From positions 104,949-168,948 of IMG/VR virus record IMGVR_UViG_3300049218_000295: DNA of 64,000 nt. One strand, 5' to 3'. The DNA is from a virus. The notes below the pieces were generated by a model. The model was not told where the DNA came from, did not search any database, and saw nothing but the letters and a program-made list of their open reading frames with translations. The translations under genes and the position numbers were made by a program. Of this stretch, positions 34,932 to 41,768 are shown piece by piece (the first letter of the stretch is position 1; each line of letters opens with the position of its first letter).

Positions 34932-35099
34932 GTGGGGGAACTTATCGAGCTGGAACAGTACGAATGCGTGTCTGTATGCAAAAAGCGCTTCACGCTTGTG
35001 GTCAATGACGACCTAAAAATCTGCCCGCAGTGTGGTGACGTGCTGTATTGCATCGGTAAATACTCCGTCATGAGGAAGATTAAAAAGCGCTTTGGCTAA
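34932..35099 (+). CDS. Small zinc-ribbon protein
   Basis: A 55-aa protein with GTG start. Cys residues in ECVSVC and ICPQCGD form a plausible four-Cys zinc ribbon, and the C-terminus is basic (MRKIKKRFG). It starts 8 nt after the previous stop and ends just before the tRNA-Ala gene. Function unknown. Confidence 0.65.
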   Translation: MGELIELEQYECVSVCKKRFTLVVNDDLKICPQCGDVLYCIGKYSVMRKIKKRFG

Positions 35100-35104
35100 A
35101 AATG

Positions 35105-35179
35105 TGGTGGAGATGTGGGGAATCGAACCCCAACTCGCTGCGTGCAAAGCAGCAGTGCTACCACTATCACTACATCCCC
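35105..35179 (-). tRNA. tRNA-Ala(UGC)
   Basis: Acceptor GGGGATG/CATCTCC, anticodon loop TTTGCAC, T-arm GGGG/CCCC with TTCGATT, A73, CCA. Confidence 0.93.
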
Positions 35180-35183
35180 AATT

Positions 35184-35259
35184 TGGTGGAGCCAGTCGGG
35201 TACGATCCGACGACCTTTAGACTGCCAGCCTAACGCTCTACCAACTGAGCTATGACCCC
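35184..35259 (-). tRNA. tRNA-Ala(GGC)
   Basis: Acceptor GGGGTCA/TGGCTCC, anticodon loop CTGGCAG, A73, CCA. The T-loop reads ATCGTAC, with A in place of T54. Confidence 0.88.
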
Positions 35260-35268
35260 ACAAACGAA

Positions 35269-35356
35269 TTGAGCGCCCCGCCTTCGCGCTGACTAGTATG
35301 CACCTACGCGGGTTAATCCTCGTGCGTGCGTAGTGCACGAGTTGGAAAGCGCTCAA
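35269..35356. ncRNA. Three-way-junction RNA candidate, 88 nt
   Basis: Outer helix TTGAGCGC (35269-35276) with GCGCTCAA (35349-35356). Left arm CCCGC (35277-35281) with GCGGG (35308-35312). Right arm CTCGTGC (35319-35325) with GCACGAG (35335-35341). It lies between two tRNA genes and has no coding potential, in the manner of the stable RNAs in T4-type tRNA clusters. Strand unknown, probably minus with the tRNAs. Confidence 0.65.
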
Positions 35357-35359
35357 AAT

Positions 35360-35436
35360 TGGTGCCCATCGTCGGATTCGAACCGACACTGTCTACTTAC
35401 TCAAAGTAGCGACTCCTGCCGTTGGTCTAGACGGGC
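35360..35436 (-). tRNA. tRNA-Leu(GAG), short variable loop
   Basis: Acceptor GCCCGTC/GATGGGC, anticodon stem CTACT/AGTAG with loop TTGAGTA, T-arm GTCGG/CCGAC, A73, CCA. Variable loop ACAGT, 5 nt. Confidence 0.88.
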
Positions 35437-35450
35437 GCATTAAACAAAAA

Positions 35451-35527
35451 TGGTGCCGCCCGAGGGACTCGAACCCTCAACGCCTACGGTCTAAACGTAG
35501 TGACTCTACCAATTGGTCTAGAGCGGC
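35451..35527 (-). tRNA. tRNA-Leu(UAG), short variable loop
   Basis: Acceptor GCCGCTC/GGGCGGC, anticodon stem CTACG/CGTAG with loop TTTAGAC, T-arm GAGGG/CCCTC, A73, CCA. Variable loop GCGTT, 5 nt. The D-arm is nearly identical to the neighbouring GAG tRNA. Confidence 0.9.
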
Positions 35528-35539
35528 ATAAAACACTTG

Positions 35540-36010
35540 ATGGCTAAAGTTTACGCAGGTATTGGTTCTAGGTCGACTCCCGAAACCGTCTTACAAAAGT
35601 TTATTTCGATTGCCTCGCTTCTTGAAATTCGAGGCTTCCACCTCCGTTCGGGTGGAGCGGTGGGAGCAGACCAGGCCTTTGAAAAGGGCGTCGCGCAACC
35701 CCACATGAAAGAAGAGCTGCGGCCAAGGGATGCCACCGAGGCTGCAATGGAAATCGCGGCCCGTATTCACCCTGCCTGGCACATGTGCGATGAGCCTGCT
35801 CGTCGATTGCACGGTCGCAATGTCCAAATCATTCTGGGTCGCGACCTTCAAGACCCAGTGATGTTTGTCCTGGCTTATACCGAATCACCCGACCGGGGTG
35901 GAACTCGTACTGGTCTAGTGCTGGCCAAAGACTACAGCAAACCGGTGTTCAATTTCGCAGTCCCAGGAACCGAAGAAGCCTTCATGAAATACTATACTGA
36001 GTCTCTGTAG
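35540..36010 (+). CDS. SLOG-family nucleotide-binding protein
   Basis: A 156-aa Rossmannoid protein of the SLOG/YpsA type: GIGSRSTP at the start, SGGAVGADQAFEKG (nucleotide-phosphate loop) near residues 37-50 and GGTRTGLVLAKDYSKPVFN near the end. Relatives bind nucleotides or ADP-ribose derivatives. ATG at 35540 used; the TTG at 35537 is also possible. TAG stop abuts the tRNA-Arg gene. Confidence 0.78.
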   Translation: MAKVYAGIGSRSTPETVLQKFISIASLLEIRGFHLRSGGAVGADQAFEKGVAQPHMKEELRPRDATEAAMEIAARIHPAWHMCDEPARRLHGRNVQIILGRDLQDPVMFVLAYTESPDRGGTRTGLVLAKDYSKPVFNFAVPGTEEAFMKYYTESL

Positions 36011-36085
36011 TGGTGGTCCCTGCGCGAATCGAACGCGCATTCTCACTTTAGGAAAGTGTAGTCCTGTCCATTGAACGAAGGGACC
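36011..36085 (-). tRNA. tRNA-Arg(CCU)
   Basis: Acceptor GGTCCCT/AGGGACC, anticodon loop TTCCTAA with an A-A mismatch at the base of the anticodon stem, T-arm GCGCG/CGCGC, A73, CCA. Confidence 0.88.
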
Positions 36086-36100
36086 GGTTATCTTGTAACC

Positions 36101-36517
36101 ATGACCAGGAAACTACTTGCGGCGCTTCAAAAAGTGGTTGCTTCCAAAATTATCAACTTACAGTCTTTGGGCCATGGCGACATCGATATTCTATCTAGCC
36201 TCCTCAAACTCGAAGAGGAAATGGGACTAGAAATTTCCGGACAGGTGCCCTTATTTGGTATGATCGATGGGGTTCATGTTGCTGCGGCTATTTGGGTTGA
36301 GCCCGAGGGTGGCTTCTTCACTGTTGCGGTCGACCCCAAATACCAGAGCAAAGGCTACGCACGCAAGTTGCTTGAAAAATTGATTAAGTATGGCAAAGAG
36401 CAAGGATGGGAATTCCTCTGCTGTGACGCCATTCATCCAGCTACCAAGCATTTGGCCCAAGATTTGGGCTTTGTTCATCGCGGCAACATTGAGTGGTACC
36501 TTAGCCTGGAAGAGTAA
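36101..36517 (+). CDS. GNAT-family acetyltransferase
   Basis: A 138-aa N-acetyltransferase. Core: AAAIWVEPEGGFFTVAVDP (beta4), YQSKGYARKLLEKLIKYG containing the acetyl-CoA pyrophosphate loop (QxKGxA) and LAQDLGFVHRGNIEWY at the end. ATG at 36101 chosen because the longer frame enters the tRNA. Substrate unknown. Confidence 0.88.
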   Translation: MTRKLLAALQKVVASKIINLQSLGHGDIDILSSLLKLEEEMGLEISGQVPLFGMIDGVHVAAAIWVEPEGGFFTVAVDPKYQSKGYARKLLEKLIKYGKEQGWEFLCCDAIHPATKHLAQDLGFVHRGNIEWYLSLEE

Positions 36518-36529
36518 AATTCGGGTACT

Positions 36530-37942
36530 ATGCAAACCTTTGGTGCCCAGTATGTTGTTTACGAAGATAGTGGTTTTCTTAGAGAGTCAGTGCACCGCGT
36601 CTACCCCTTCCTAAAGAAGATACTGTTCCTGGTTGGGTTCGAGCCCTGGAATGGCAAGGGCGATGTTAAGTACCCACTGCAATCCATTGAACGCATCTTC
36701 TCGATGCCCGACCCGGATAAGAAGTTTGTCGTTGTCCAAAAGTACTGGGCTACCGAGGAAGAGCAACGCAATGAAGGTCTAAAGATTCTTCACGAACTGG
36801 GTTGCGACTGGGGCGTGGTCATCGACGATGACGAACTATACAATCGCCAGGAGTTCTACAACACTCTAAACAGAATTTCCAACTGGAGCCACAGTAATGG
36901 TCACCCGTCGGCTTTCACAGTCCCTCAGCAAATTTATTGGAAAAACCGCGATACCGTGATCGCCCATATTTCAAGTTCTCTACCGACCTTCGCATTTACG
37001 ACTCCGGGCTATGTGCATTTCACTAAGCACCGAGCATATTACGTCGACATTGGGGTCTGGAATAACTTAGATCAGAGCGAAATTGTTTGTCACCATATGT
37101 CCTATGTGCGTTCCGATGAACAGATGCTTCGCAAGATTTCGACATTCTCCCATGCCGATGAAATCCGCAATGATTGGTACCAGAACAAATGGCTCGGTTG
37201 GAATACAACTGTTTGGAATACAACTGTTACTAACTTGCATCCTATTAATCCCCAAGATTTTCACTATGCAATGAATGCCTGCTTCTCGTCACATATTCTT
37301 GAAGCCATTCCTCACGAATTGACTTTCACGCCGGAAAAGACTTTGTTTGACTCCTATGTTGACTACCGTAATTCACAACTGGTAGATTTCAAATCCCATG
37401 AAAGCGAAAACACAGTATGGTCCGACGGTCAGAAGCGTTTTATTGACGAGTTCATGCACTATCCGCTCGATGCCCAAATCCTCGACATTTCTTGTGGCGA
37501 TGGTATCGGACTCCGACAGTTCAGAGACAAAGGGTTCACCAAAGTCGAAGGCTTCGAATGGGACACTGATAAGACCGAACGCGCCCGCCAGTACGGTTAT
37601 CGTGTACATCAGGGCGACATGCACGACCTGCACAATTTCCCGCCGCAGAGTTTCGATGTAGTTTATTCTTCGCATACTTTGGAGCACGCTTTGAAACCAA
37701 AAAAGGTCTTGCAGCAGTTCCGACATGTGCTTCGGGCGGACGGTGATTTGGTACTTGTGTTGCCTTTCCCAGACACCGGACCTGATAAGGCTCATTGCGG
37801 AAAATATGAACTCGGGACCGACCGCGACGATGGCGGCCAGAAACTTACTCAGTTTCTAGAAGAGCTTGGTTTCAAAGTTATTGAGAAACGCTTTGATAAC
37901 TTCCGCGAACCGGAAATCTGGTTGCGCTGCAAACCTCTATAG
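36530..37942 (+). CDS. Glycosyltransferase-methyltransferase fusion
   Basis: A 470-aa two-domain enzyme. Residues 1-260 resemble a GT-A glycosyltransferase with a metal-binding DDD (residues 99-101 in VVIDDDELY). Residues about 300-470 are a class I SAM methyltransferase with motif I ILDISCGDGIGL, an acidic GFEWD loop and FDVVYSSHTLEHAL. It probably modifies a glycan on the virion or host surface. The AA at the tandem NTTVWNTTV site (near 225-233) marks a small internal duplication. Stop TAG. Confidence 0.8.
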   Translation: MQTFGAQYVVYEDSGFLRESVHRVYPFLKKILFLVGFEPWNGKGDVKYPLQSIERIFSMPDPDKKFVVVQKYWATEEEQRNEGLKILHELGCDWGVVIDDDELYNRQEFYNTLNRISNWSHSNGHPSAFTVPQQIYWKNRDTVIAHISSSLPTFAFTTPGYVHFTKHRAYYVDIGVWNNLDQSEIVCHHMSYVRSDEQMLRKISTFSHADEIRNDWYQNKWLGWNTTVWNTTVTNLHPINPQDFHYAMNACFSSHILEAIPHELTFTPEKTLFDSYVDYRNSQLVDFKSHESENTVWSDGQKRFIDEFMHYPLDAQILDISCGDGIGLRQFRDKGFTKVEGFEWDTDKTERARQYGYRVHQGDMHDLHNFPPQSFDVVYSSHTLEHALKPKKVLQQFRHVLRADGDLVLVLPFPDTGPDKAHCGKYELGTDRDDGGQKLTQFLEELGFKVIEKRFDNFREPEIWLRCKPL

Positions 37943-37965
37943 CCATTTCCAGTTATTTTTGAGAC

Positions 37966-38499
37966 ATGAATACGTTGATGCGCGCCCTGGCTCGTGTTCT
38001 CGCTGAGGAACAGCCCCAAGAGTTGCCTAAACCCGTTCTCAATTTCTTCCGTGCTTGGGATAACTGGGTGAAAGATAAAGCACTCGAATACTCTAGGGAA
38101 CCGGCGGTCAAAGACTTTTTGAGCAAATATCAGCCAAAGCATGCTATGAAACTATATCGTGGACTAAAGTACGAGACAGAACATAAATCCCTCTTTGAAA
38201 AATTTCTAGGTACAGAGGTCAAAGAAGGCGTGGTTTTTGACTATAGCGACAAGCAGCTCTCTTCATGGACCACGGACATCAGTCACATTGAATATGGTGA
38301 TTTTCATTGTGATGAGGTTTGCAAATATGGGGTGATTCTAGAGGCGACTGTCCCACAGAATCTCCTTCTCGTTGATTTTTCCCTAATTCCGGAAGACTTA
38401 GCAAAGCTACTAGCTCTCCGAAATGAGGGAGAAGTTATTGTACAGCCTGGGAAGTTTCAGGCAAAGATAAAGTCTTTATCGACTTACAAGTCTGAGTAA
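37966..38499 (+). CDS. ADP-ribosyltransferase (R-S-E type)
   Basis: A 177-aa protein with the arginine-specific ADP-ribosyltransferase triad: Arg65 in KLYRGL, the S-T-S-like strand QLSSWTTD (99-103), and E-x-E at residues 154-156 (NEGEVIV). It would transfer ADP-ribose from NAD+ to a host target, as T4 Alt and Mod proteins do on RNA polymerase and translation factors. The N-terminal 60 residues are helical. Single gene, no antitoxin neighbour. Confidence 0.82.
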   Translation: MNTLMRALARVLAEEQPQELPKPVLNFFRAWDNWVKDKALEYSREPAVKDFLSKYQPKHAMKLYRGLKYETEHKSLFEKFLGTEVKEGVVFDYSDKQLSSWTTDISHIEYGDFHCDEVCKYGVILEATVPQNLLLVDFSLIPEDLAKLLALRNEGEVIVQPGKFQAKIKSLSTYKSE

Positions 38500-38501
38500 A
38501 G

Positions 38502-38578
38502 TGGTAGCCCCAGGGAGATTCGAACTCGCCGTCTGTAGATTCGTAGTCTACTGTCCTATCCTATTGAACGACAGGGCC
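38502..38578 (-). tRNA. tRNA-Arg(ACG)
   Basis: Acceptor GGCCCTG/TGGGGCT, anticodon stem GTAGA/TCTAC with loop CTACGAA, T-loop TTCGAAT with one mismatched stem pair, A73, CCA. Needs A34-to-inosine editing to read all CGN partners. Confidence 0.88.
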
Positions 38579-38588
38579 ACATACAGAT

Positions 38589-38653
38589 GAGGGATGGTGG
38601 AGGCGTCGCATTCCGGACTCCCCGGTTAGCGACTAGCATCCTTTCCATCCCTC
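38589..38653 (-). ncRNA. Structured small RNA candidate
   Basis: Nested helices: GAGGGATGG (38589-38597) with CCATCCCTC (38645-38653), GTCGC (38605-38609) with GCGAC (38629-38633), CCGG (38613-38616) with CCGG (38622-38625). It begins just downstream of a minus-strand promoter (38660-38690) shared in sequence with the hsp20 promoter, and precedes tRNA-Arg(ACG). Confidence 0.65.
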
Positions 38654-38659
38654 TGTCTT

Positions 38660-38690
38660 TAAAGATGGTTATGTTTTGGTCTTTGTCAAG
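38660..38690 (-). promoter_or_regulatory. Promoter copy upstream of small RNA
   Basis: On the minus strand: ACTTGACA, about 14 nt, then CATAACCATCTTTA. The same arrangement recurs before hsp20 (39061-39092). The -10 region is a poor TATAAT but resembles the CCATCTT of heat-shock sigma promoters. Confidence 0.6.
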
Positions 38691-39041
38691 TTAGGAAGCT
38701 TGCTCGATTTGCTTGGTAGAACCGCCGGTAATCGAGATCGCTCGCACCTTTGGCTGCACTCGCGGTAGCGAGATTTCAAGCAGTCCATTTTGCAGTGAAG
38801 CATCGATTTTTTCGTAATCGATGTTCTCTGGCAAAATGAAGTCCTGTTTGAAGTCCGAACCGCGTTTACGGTACTCGACTCGTAGAGCATGTTCTTGTTC
38901 CAACACTGAAACTTTGCACTGCTCCGAAGTTACGCCAGGTAGTTCCATTGTGAGCTTGCCATCGCTATAAGTTACTCCGGCTGGAGCTGTTGGAACATTC
39001 CAAGCAGGAAACGTAAAGGGAAAGAAAAGGTCATTAATCAT
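38691..39041 (-). CDS. Small heat-shock protein (Hsp20)
   Basis: A 116-aa alpha-crystallin/Hsp20 chaperone that holds unfolding proteins. Core strand ELPGVTSEQCKVSVLEQEHAL and the conserved C-terminal block LQNGLLEISLPR are visible; a short C-terminal extension follows. AAGGAGGT precedes the ATG. Its promoter (39061-39092) resembles heat-shock promoters. Confidence 0.92.
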   Translation of the reverse strand: MINDLFFPFTFPAWNVPTAPAGVTYSDGKLTMELPGVTSEQCKVSVLEQEHALRVEYRKRGSDFKQDFILPENIDYEKIDASLQNGLLEISLPRVQPKVRAISITGGSTKQIEQAS

Positions 39042-39060
39042 AACTACCTCCTTGTACTTC

Positions 39061-39092
39061 TAAAGATGGTTATGATTAGGCCATTTGTCAAG
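39061..39092 (-). promoter_or_regulatory. hsp20 promoter, heat-shock-like
   Basis: Minus strand ACTTGACA then CATAACCATCTTTA, almost the same sequence as at 38660-38690. Sigma32-type promoters have CTTGAA and CCCCAT elements, which this partly matches; the assignment is inferred. Confidence 0.6.
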
Positions 39093-39094
39093 TA

Positions 39095-39169
39095 TGGAGC
39101 CTCGTGCTGGAATCGGACCAGCCGAAACGGTTTTGCAAACCGCTACCTTAGCCACTTGGTTAACGAGGC
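39095..39169 (-). tRNA. tRNA-Cys(GCA)
   Basis: Acceptor GCCTCGT/ACGAGGC, anticodon loop TTGCAAA, T-stem GCTGG/CCAGC with loop TCCGATT, U73, CCA. Confidence 0.9.
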
Positions 39170-39179
39170 GTGTTATTAG

Positions 39180-39253
39180 TGGAGCCCGCGAGGAGAATCG
39201 AACTCCTGACACCACGTTGGAAGCGTGAGATTTTACCACTAAATTACACGGGC
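39180..39253 (-). tRNA. tRNA-Gly(UCC)
   Basis: Acceptor GCCCGTG/CGCGGGC, anticodon loop CTTCCAA, T-arm GGAG/CTCC with TTCGATT, U73, CCA. Confidence 0.92.
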
Positions 39254-39263
39254 ACCAAACTTG

Positions 39264-39491
39264 TTAAACCTTTTCGAACTTGTCACCCCGCCAGACGTAG
39301 AGACCGTCGGCCACGGCGATGAATTCAGAGTCTGGGCTTCTCCACGTGTTCTCCGTGACCAGAATGGTAAGGAGAGTACCCCGATATTTGTAAATTCGAT
39401 AACCCAAATCCTTATTGACGTCTACCAATTTCTTAGCTTCCTTGTGGTCAGCATCACAGATTTCCACAATCACGCAGTTAAAACGGCTCAT
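39264..39491 (-). CDS. Small unknown protein
   Basis: A 75-aa alpha/beta protein; GGGAGA precedes the ATG. A longer reading frame on the other strand covers the same DNA but lacks a ribosome site. No family recognised. Confidence 0.6.
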   Translation of the reverse strand: MSRFNCVIVEICDADHKEAKKLVDVNKDLGYRIYKYRGTLLTILVTENTWRSPDSEFIAVADGLYVWRGDKFEKV

Positions 39492-39567
39492 ACTATTCTC
39501 CCTTGGATATACACCTGCACTATACAGGTGTTCAATTAGCTAGTAATTGATAGTATGAGCTTTTGGC

Positions 39568-39948
39568 TCATTCTGGGAGATGCGGTTCTTCGAGGTCCTG
39601 GGGTTCGCCCATTTCGTCTGCCGGAGGCAGGTGCTCTTCCTCTTCGCCTTCGAGTTCTTCTACATGATGGGAATACTCGTGCGCAATCATCAGGGCTTCT
39701 TTTTGACTAATTCCGTGTTGTACTAGTTTGTCAACCAGTTCACCAATTGAGTTACCAGCAAGAGGTTTAAGTTGCTTGATTAACTCTTCGTCTTTCATTT
39801 CACAGTAAGGCTTCAATTCGCCAAGACCCTTGGTCATGAACTCCTTTACGCATTCCTTCAACTCCTGGATTCCGGAGTTCTCGGCGTAATCGTCGACCAA
39901 AAGGTCAATGAGTTTATCCCGGTCTTCTTTAGCGAGCTTGAATGCCAT
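39568..39948 (-). CDS. Acidic helical unknown protein
   Basis: A 126-aa protein with helical N-terminal two thirds and a Glu/Pro-rich tail. AGAGGGG precedes ATG 39948. It lies just downstream of the tRNA-His gene. Function unknown. Confidence 0.62.
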   Translation of the reverse strand: MAFKLAKEDRDKLIDLLVDDYAENSGIQELKECVKEFMTKGLGELKPYCEMKDEELIKQLKPLAGNSIGELVDKLVQHGISQKEALMIAHEYSHHVEELEGEEEEHLPPADEMGEPQDLEEPHLPE

Positions 39949-39993
39949 GGTAGTCCCCTCTGTGACAAAATTATAAGATAACACATAGCGAGT

Positions 39994-40068
39994 TGGGGTG
40001 ACCGACCGGTACTGGCCCGGCTTGACCCGATTCACAATCGGGTGCATTACCTTTATGCTACGGCCACC
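39994..40068 (-). tRNA. tRNA-His(GUG), atypical T-loop
   Basis: Acceptor GTGGCCG/CGGTCAC with an extra 5' G and C73, as required for His; anticodon loop TTGTGAA; CCA. The T-loop reads GCCAGTA instead of the TTC-containing loop. The encoded G-1 makes Thg1 unnecessary for this tRNA. Confidence 0.85.
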
Positions 40069-40076
40069 ACAGTAAA

Positions 40077-40325
40077 CTAATTCCTAATTTCCGTAAGAAG
40101 GTACTCGCAAAACCACATCCAGTTTGAAGCGGTCCAGCGAGAGAAATCGAAAAGAACTGCCCCCATTGGGGCTTCCGGCCTCAGCGGTTGGCCAAAATGA
40201 CTCGATGCGTGGTCCCGCATCTTCTGTATAATAGCAGCGTGATGAGCGATTCTATAAACACGAGCTTGGCTTAAGATTTTTTGCCTGTGGTAGGGTATTA
40301 GTTCTGAAAGGGTGACTTCGCTCAC
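40077..40325 (-). CDS. Small unknown protein, TAG stop
   Basis: An 82-aa basic protein with several His and Trp residues. No ribosome site of note; no domain recognised. Confidence 0.55.
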   Translation of the reverse strand: MSEVTLSELIPYHRQKILSQARVYRIAHHAAIIQKMRDHASSHFGQPLRPEAPMGAVLFDFSRWTASNWMWFCEYLLTEIRN

Positions 40326-40355
40326 AGCATGCTATACCATGCGAAGTCACGCCTG

Positions 40356-41027
40356 TCAAATCTTGAATATAGGCGGCTTTCCGGCCACAATATTGGTTGG
40401 TGGGCCGTCGTCGTGGAAATCCTTAGGATCAATCTCGCCGTTGGGACCACGAGGTTTCTTCCCATAGCCTTTCCAACGGGCCTGAATGCACATATCCCGC
40501 TCGGGAAGATACTCGCGAATCCAGTCAAAAGGCACTACTAGCTTCCTATCCCTCAGCCAGCCTTCCAGAACAAAACGGAGGTCAAGGAGAACGTCCGAGC
40601 CGGTATCCGGAACTACTAGATAGCGGTCGAGCATCCCATACTCGTTGAGGATTTCCTGTTGGGCCAGGGAAGGCGGACTATCTTCGATAAGGAGCCATTC
40701 GGTCCCTTCTTTGACGCCACCAGTCACCTGGATGGCTTGTAATTTATGGGCTTCATTTGCTCGGGGGTGCCAATCTTGATAGACAGGCATCATATACCCC
40801 CGCTCGTCTGCCGCTCTGGGCCAATAGTCCATAATGACCGAACCATGAGCATAGATGGACTCAACGACATTTTTTCGGTTTGAGTTATCACTTACCCAGT
40901 AAATGTCAAAGTAGTGCCGCGCCCAGCCGGTGAGAGTGACGACATAAGGGCGAACTTGCCATTCTCCGCCATACTCGGCGTAAACCACGCCATCAAGATC
41001 AATATACAGTCGTGGTTTAGTGCTCAT
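40356..41027 (-). CDS. HAD-superfamily phosphatase-like protein
   Basis: A 223-aa HAD-type protein: motif I IDLDGVV near residues 9-15, motif II-like YWVSDNSNR, motif IV LLIEDSP. A Lys/Pro-rich C-terminal extension of 50 residues is unusual. Likely a nucleotide or small-molecule phosphatase. Three other HAD proteins occur in the window (58309, 59032, 62935). Confidence 0.82.
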   Translation of the reverse strand: MSTKPRLYIDLDGVVYAEYGGEWQVRPYVVTLTGWARHYFDIYWVSDNSNRKNVVESIYAHGSVIMDYWPRAADERGYMMPVYQDWHPRANEAHKLQAIQVTGGVKEGTEWLLIEDSPPSLAQQEILNEYGMLDRYLVVPDTGSDVLLDLRFVLEGWLRDRKLVVPFDWIREYLPERDMCIQARWKGYGKKPRGPNGEIDPKDFHDDGPPTNIVAGKPPIFKI

Positions 41028-41051
41028 GGTCCCCTCAAGGGTTGCGTTTCG

Positions 41052-41222
41052 CTAGTCTTTAGTAATTTTTTCGATTTGCTCTGGCGTACAGCCCTTATCC
41101 AGGGCCTTCATCTTGAGAGCGCTCTTTTCATGGGAATCGTAAGCCATCATGGCGTATCCCGCCAACATGATCAGGGCCATCGCTCCCATTACTCCAATTT
41201 CAAATTCGCCTTTGTTATTCAT
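41052..41222 (-). CDS. Small membrane protein, TAG stop
   Basis: A 56-aa protein with one transmembrane helix (residues 9-27, Met/Ala-rich). ATG at 41222 chosen because the longer frame runs into the tRNA-Thr gene. AAAGGTC precedes it. Confidence 0.55.
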   Translation of the reverse strand: MNNKGEFEIGVMGAMALIMLAGYAMMAYDSHEKSALKMKALDKGCTPEQIEKITKD

Positions 41223-41236
41223 AAGACCTTTTAAAG

Positions 41237-41322
41237 TGGAGCCGAGGGTGAGATTCGAACTCACGTGGGGTTGCCCCTCCGCTTTACAAAAGCGGTGCTA
41301 TCGACCACTAAGCGACCTCGGC
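41237..41322 (-). tRNA. tRNA-Thr(UGU) with long variable arm
   Basis: Acceptor GCCGAGG/CCTCGGC and U73 like the other two Thr tRNAs of the window. Anticodon stem CCGCT/AGCGG with loop TTTGTAA (anticodon TGT). Variable region AGGGGCAACCCCAC forms a GGGG/CCCC arm, making it class II in shape. CCA encoded. Confidence 0.88.
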
Positions 41323-41517
41323 AGCAAGAATTTTTCTGGCTTTCTTTCCTGGTTTGTAGCCTAAATCGGTTTCTGAGAAATCTTCAACAAAAGGACCGCA
41401 AGGTCTATCTGGAAAGAAGCCAACTGCAAAGTAAGTTTCTGGGTCAGCGTAAAACTGCAGAGCCTTACGTAAACGTCGAACTTCTTTTTCCAACTCTTTG
41501 ACTCTGGGGTCTTTCAT
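41308..41517 (-). CDS. Small helical unknown protein, TAG stop
   Basis: A 69-aa protein with a basic coiled-coil-like N-terminus (VKELEKEVRRLRKALQ). The last codons and TAG stop lie in the 5' end of the tRNA-Thr(UGU) gene. Confidence 0.55.
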   Translation of the reverse strand: MKDPRVKELEKEVRRLRKALQFYADPETYFAVGFFPDRPCGPFVEDFSETDLGYKPGKKARKILAAEVA

Positions 41518-41527
41518 ATTTCACTAA

Positions 41528-41601
41528 TGGAGCCGAGACCGAGAATCGGACTCGGGTTTATAGTTTACGAAACTATTGTTCTGCCACTGAACTATCTCGG
41601 C
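41528..41601 (-). tRNA. tRNA-Thr(CGU)
   Basis: Acceptor GCCGAGA/TCTCGGC, anticodon stem ATAGT/ACTAT with loop TTCGTAA, T-loop TCCGATT, U73, CCA; normal 5-nt variable loop. Confidence 0.92.
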
Positions 41602-41603
41602 GC

Positions 41604-41750
41604 TTAAAGCCGACGGCCTTGAATAACCCGGATGAGAACAACTACCACTGCGACCACAAGTAACAGATGGATAAGACCCCCGGCAACGTGCCCAAGACCT
41701 AAACCTAGAGCCCACATAATCAACAAAACGACGACAATTGTTTCTAACAT
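41604..41750 (-). CDS. Lmo0937-like small membrane protein
   Basis: A 48-aa hydrophobic protein with two membrane segments (residues 3-19 and 24-42) ending IRVIQGRRL, the pattern of the short lmo0937/DUF5670 family common in bacteria. ATG 41750, TAA stop. Found in bacteria with envelope-stress genes; role in phage unknown. Confidence 0.8.
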   Translation of the reverse strand: MLETIVVVLLIMWALGLGLGHVAGGLIHLLLVVAVVVVLIRVIQGRRL

Positions 41751-41768
41751 ACCGTGTTTTACAGGTGG

